Positions 62,111 through 64,000 of a stretch of DNA of 64,000 nt are shown piece after piece. The stretch lies in assembly GCA_000824805.1 (NCBI GenBank), contig CCNA01000036.1, positions 1-64,000 on the forward strand, in the 5' to 3' direction. Each line of letters starts with the position of its first letter. Within the stretch, counting starts at the first letter, position 1. Made by a program: the position numbers and the translations under genes. Source of the DNA: Mesorhizobium sp. SOD10 (GTDB lineage Bacteria; Pseudomonadota; Alphaproteobacteria; Rhizobiales; Rhizobiaceae). The notes beneath the pieces were generated by a model. It did no database searches and was not told the DNA's origin. It was given only the letters and a program-made list of their open reading frames with translations.

Positions 62111-63447
62111 TGTCGTAAGCACATGAGTTGTCCGGGTTAGGTAGCACACGAGTTGTCCGGTTTTATCGCCAGCGAATGGAGGCTGGGGATGGGACGGACA
62201 GCATGGCTACAGGACCGGAGAATGCAGAAGTTTCGGGACGTTTTGATCCGCTGGAATGGTGGCGATCTTTCGATGATGGAGGCGGGTGAGGTGCTAGGGA
62301 TGTCGGAACGCCAGTTCCGGCGGTACCGTGACCGCTACGAAGAGGCTGGGGAGGATGGCTTAAGGGACCGGCGTTTGGGCAAGCTTTCGACGCGCCGGGT
62401 GCCTGCGGAGGCAATCGAGGAGATGCTGGAGCTTTACCGGAATCGTTATCTCGGTTGGAACGTGAAGCATTTCCACGAGCACCTGATCCGCGATCACGAC
62501 TTCAGCTGGGGTTATACCTTTATCAAGACGCAGCTTCATGCGGCCGGGTTGGTCGAGCGGGCCAAGCGACGCGGGGCGCATCGGCGCAAGCGGGAAAGGA
62601 AGCCGTGCGAGGGGATGATGCTGCACCAGGACGGCAGCCGGCATGCCTGGCTGGCGGACCAGCCGGAGCTGGACCTGATCGTGACGATGGACGATGCCAC
62701 GAGCAAGCTCTATTCGGCCTTTCTGGTTGCCGAGGAAGGCACGGCGTCGAGCTTTCAGGGGCTTATGGAGACCTTTGCCGCCAAAGGCCTGCCCTCGAGC
62801 CTCTACACCGATCGCGGCAGCCATTACTTCGTGACGCTCAAGGCCGGCGAGGCGGTCGACAAGAGCCGGCTGACGCAGGTCGGGCGGGCGCTGCGGCAAC
62901 TGGGCATCGAGCATATTCCGGCCTATTCGCCGGAAGCCAGGGGCCGCTCGGAGCGGATGTTCTCCACCTTGCAGGATCGGCTGCCGAAAGAACTGGCGCT
63001 GGCCGGCATAGCCGATATCGAGGCCGCCAACCGCTTCATCGCACAGACCTATCTGCCGGCTCACAACGCCCGCTTCGCCAGGCCGGCCGCGGTCCAGGAC
63101 AGCGCCTTCGTCGCCGCCGATCCGGCCGTTCTGGCCGAGATCCTGTGCATCCAGGAAGAGCGTTTCGTTGCCCGCGACAATACCGTCGCCTTCGCGCGGC
63201 TCAGATTGCAACTGCCGCAAAGTCCGATCCGACACCACTTCGTCAAGGCTACGGTCAAGGTCAGGCAATACCCGGATGGCACACTTGCAATCTTCCACGG
63301 GCCGCGCCGCATTGCCCAATACAGCTCACAAGGCAACGCTATCCAGCAAACCTGCCCCACCGGGCACGCTGCGTGAACCGCTTCGACGCAAACTGAAGCG
63401 GACAAATGATGTGCTACCAAACCGGACAACTTGATTAGCTACCGACA
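62111..63447 (+). mobile_element. ISNCY (IS1202/ISDol1-like) element with 17-bp target duplication
   Basis: The 1337-bp element starts TGTCG and ends CGACA. Each end has two tandem sites of the form GTAGCACA-N3-TTGTCCGG (or variant), inverted at the two ends. A perfect 17-bp direct repeat abuts both tips. It contains one intact transposase gene. It inserted at the end of an IS256-type remnant whose coding tail lies on the right (63478-63690). Unusually long target duplications are known in this group. Confidence 0.9.
62189..63376 (+). CDS. ISNCY-family transposase
   Basis: A 395-residue DDE transposase. HTH: MMEAGEVLGMSERQFRRYRD. Core: LDLIVTMDDATSKLYSAFLV (Asp), LYTDRGSHYFVTLK (Asp), PEARGRSERMFSTLQDRLPK (Glu). 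ATG 62189 follows ATGGAGGCTGGGG; the longer TTG start at 62153 would lie in the terminal binding site. Intact and perhaps active. Confidence 0.92.
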   Translation: MGRTAWLQDRRMQKFRDVLIRWNGGDLSMMEAGEVLGMSERQFRRYRDRYEEAGEDGLRDRRLGKLSTRRVPAEAIEEMLELYRNRYLGWNVKHFHEHLIRDHDFSWGYTFIKTQLHAAGLVERAKRRGAHRRKRERKPCEGMMLHQDGSRHAWLADQPELDLIVTMDDATSKLYSAFLVAEEGTASSFQGLMETFAAKGLPSSLYTDRGSHYFVTLKAGEAVDKSRLTQVGRALRQLGIEHIPAYSPEARGRSERMFSTLQDRLPKELALAGIADIEAANRFIAQTYLPAHNARFARPAAVQDSAFVAADPAVLAEILCIQEERFVARDNTVAFARLRLQLPQSPIRHHFVKATVKVRQYPDGTLAIFHGPRRIAQYSSQGNAIQQTCPTGHAA

Positions 63448-63464
63448 GTTCTGCAAAAGGGGCG
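63448..63464. repeat. 17-bp direct repeat, right flank of ISNCY element
   Basis: Second copy of GTTCTGCAAAAGGGGCG, immediately after CGACA at 63443-63447. Confidence 0.88.
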
Positions 63465-63477
63465 GCCATGGTGCTGG

Positions 63478-63690
63478 TCATGCGGCTTGGCGTAGAGCGA
63501 GCTTCTTGTGCTCGCGCAGGTCGTCCATGTTGATGTGGCGGTTGGCCTCCATCCAGTTTTCGTTGGTTTCGACGGCGAGCACCCTGACCAGGCGCAGACA
63601 GCTCTCGGCGTTGGGGAAGATGCGCACGACATAGGTGCGTCGCAGCTTGGAGTTCAATGCATCGATGGCATTGGTAACCGGTATGACTCA
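63478..63690 (-). pseudogene. IS256-type (Mutator-like) transposase, C-terminal fragment
   Basis: VTNAIDALNSKLRRTYVVRI, FPNAESCLRLVRVLAVETNE and NWMEANRHINMDDLREHKKL form the end of an IS256-type transposase, closing with a stop at 63480-63478. Upstream it is cut where the IS110 leader begins. Confidence 0.78.
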
Positions 63691-63699
63691 TGACGGTAC

Positions 63700-63918
63700 C
63701 ATCTCGTCCTCGCTGGAGCAATATTCGGCGTATGGTGAGACCATCCGGGACAGGGGCACCGGGAGCACGCCAAGCGCGGGCAGGCCGATGTATTCGATGA
63801 GCTGCGAGCTCGCGTTAGTAGCTGGCCGCCCCTGCGACCTGCCCGGTTGCGCCGAGAGCGCGTATCCGTAGGTGTCGCGTCGCCCGCCGGCTCCCGACTG
63901 TTTGAGGAGAGGGAGCCA
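63700..63918 (+). other. Non-coding leader of the IS110 element at the window end
   Basis: No gene. The part from 63828 resembles 41915-41995, which indicates conserved non-coding sequence of this IS110 subtype, where a bridge RNA would be encoded. Confidence 0.4.
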
Positions 63919-64000
63919 ATGAGACGTGTAATCGGAATGGACATCCACCGCACGTTTGCGGAGGTGGTGTTTTGGGAAGATGGGCGGCTACGCCATCACG
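63919..64000 (+). CDS. IS110-family transposase, N-terminus (runs off the window)
   Basis: MRRVIGMDIHRTFAEVVFWE then DGRLRHH, with the first catalytic aspartate in GMDIHR. The ATG follows GAGGAGAGGGAGCC, a strong ribosome site. The remainder is outside the window. Confidence 0.85.
   Translation, partial: MRRVIGMDIHRTFAEVVFWEDGRLRHH

Noticed and set aside
1..64000. tRNA or rRNA genes, origin of replication, phage genes, toxin-antitoxin or defence systems
   Set aside because: None recognised on reading both strands. A tRNA scan would be needed to exclude tRNAs fully.

Overview
The window looks like an accessory region (symbiosis-island, chromid or plasmid type) of an alphaproteobacterium in the order Hyphomicrobiales, most like Mesorhizobium or a relative. 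I infer this from the high-GC coding style, the dense mix of IS110/IS1111, IS21, IS66, IS6, IS5, IS481, IS256 and ISNCY sequences, and the many Opp/Dpp-type peptide importers with amine and amide catabolic genes. No rRNA, tRNA, replication or CRISPR locus was recognised.

Layout. 1-5 kb: an IS481-type transposase entering from the left, an intact IS1111-type element, then a broken leftward operon (6PGDH-like dehydrogenase pseudogene, METTL27-like methyltransferase, 2OG-Fe(II) oxygenase fragment) cut off by that element. 5-14.4 kb: IS6 debris, an alanine-dehydrogenase-like gene, an IS110 pseudogene split by a precisely bounded IS21 element, a second methyltransferase, and two copies of a 326-bp repeat. 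14.4-19 kb: LysR regulator, MttB-family methyltransferase and a StcD/DgcA-like flavoprotein demethylase, together a quaternary-amine or betaine demethylation locus. 19-22.1 kb: IS debris, a tyrosine-recombinase stub and an intact IS1111-like element with a large 3' hairpin. 22.2-31 kb: GlxA/AraC regulator, peptide importer 1, then frameshifted SDR and acyl-CoA dehydrogenase genes. 31-39 kb: LysR remnant, importer 2, a remnant of the flavoprotein demethylase, and a class III aminotransferase. 39.6-44.5 kb: DauR/YheO-like regulator, (R)-amine-transaminase-like class IV enzyme, a decayed M20 peptidase and an intact M20 carbamoylase-type hydrolase. 45-58 kb: five-gene importer 3, CapA-family protein, NylB-like amidohydrolase, an IS66 wreck and a D-aminopeptidase-like hydrolase. 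58-64 kb: a nearly complete IS66, an ISNCY element with a perfect 17-bp direct repeat, IS256 debris and the start of another IS110 transposase.

How it may work together (inference): the intact genes form a scavenging island. Three periplasmic-binding-protein importers bring in peptide-, betaine- or amide-like compounds. Cytoplasmic enzymes then remove N-methyl groups (MttB, flavoprotein), open amide or carbamoyl bonds (M20 hydrolase, NylB-like, D-aminopeptidase-like) and transaminate the amines (class III and class IV enzymes, alanine dehydrogenase for the pyruvate/alanine balance). Two cis-elements tie parts together: a bipartite TGTTGACA-N21-TGTCAA site in front of importer 1 and in front of the DauR-like regulator, and a conserved LysR-upstream footprint in front of both mttB and importer 2.

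Many genes here are pseudogenes. Single-base frameshifts recur (istA, istB, tnpA, SDR, acyl-CoA dehydrogenase, 2OG oxygenase), so some could be sequencing errors. The IS fragments and truncations are clearly real decay.
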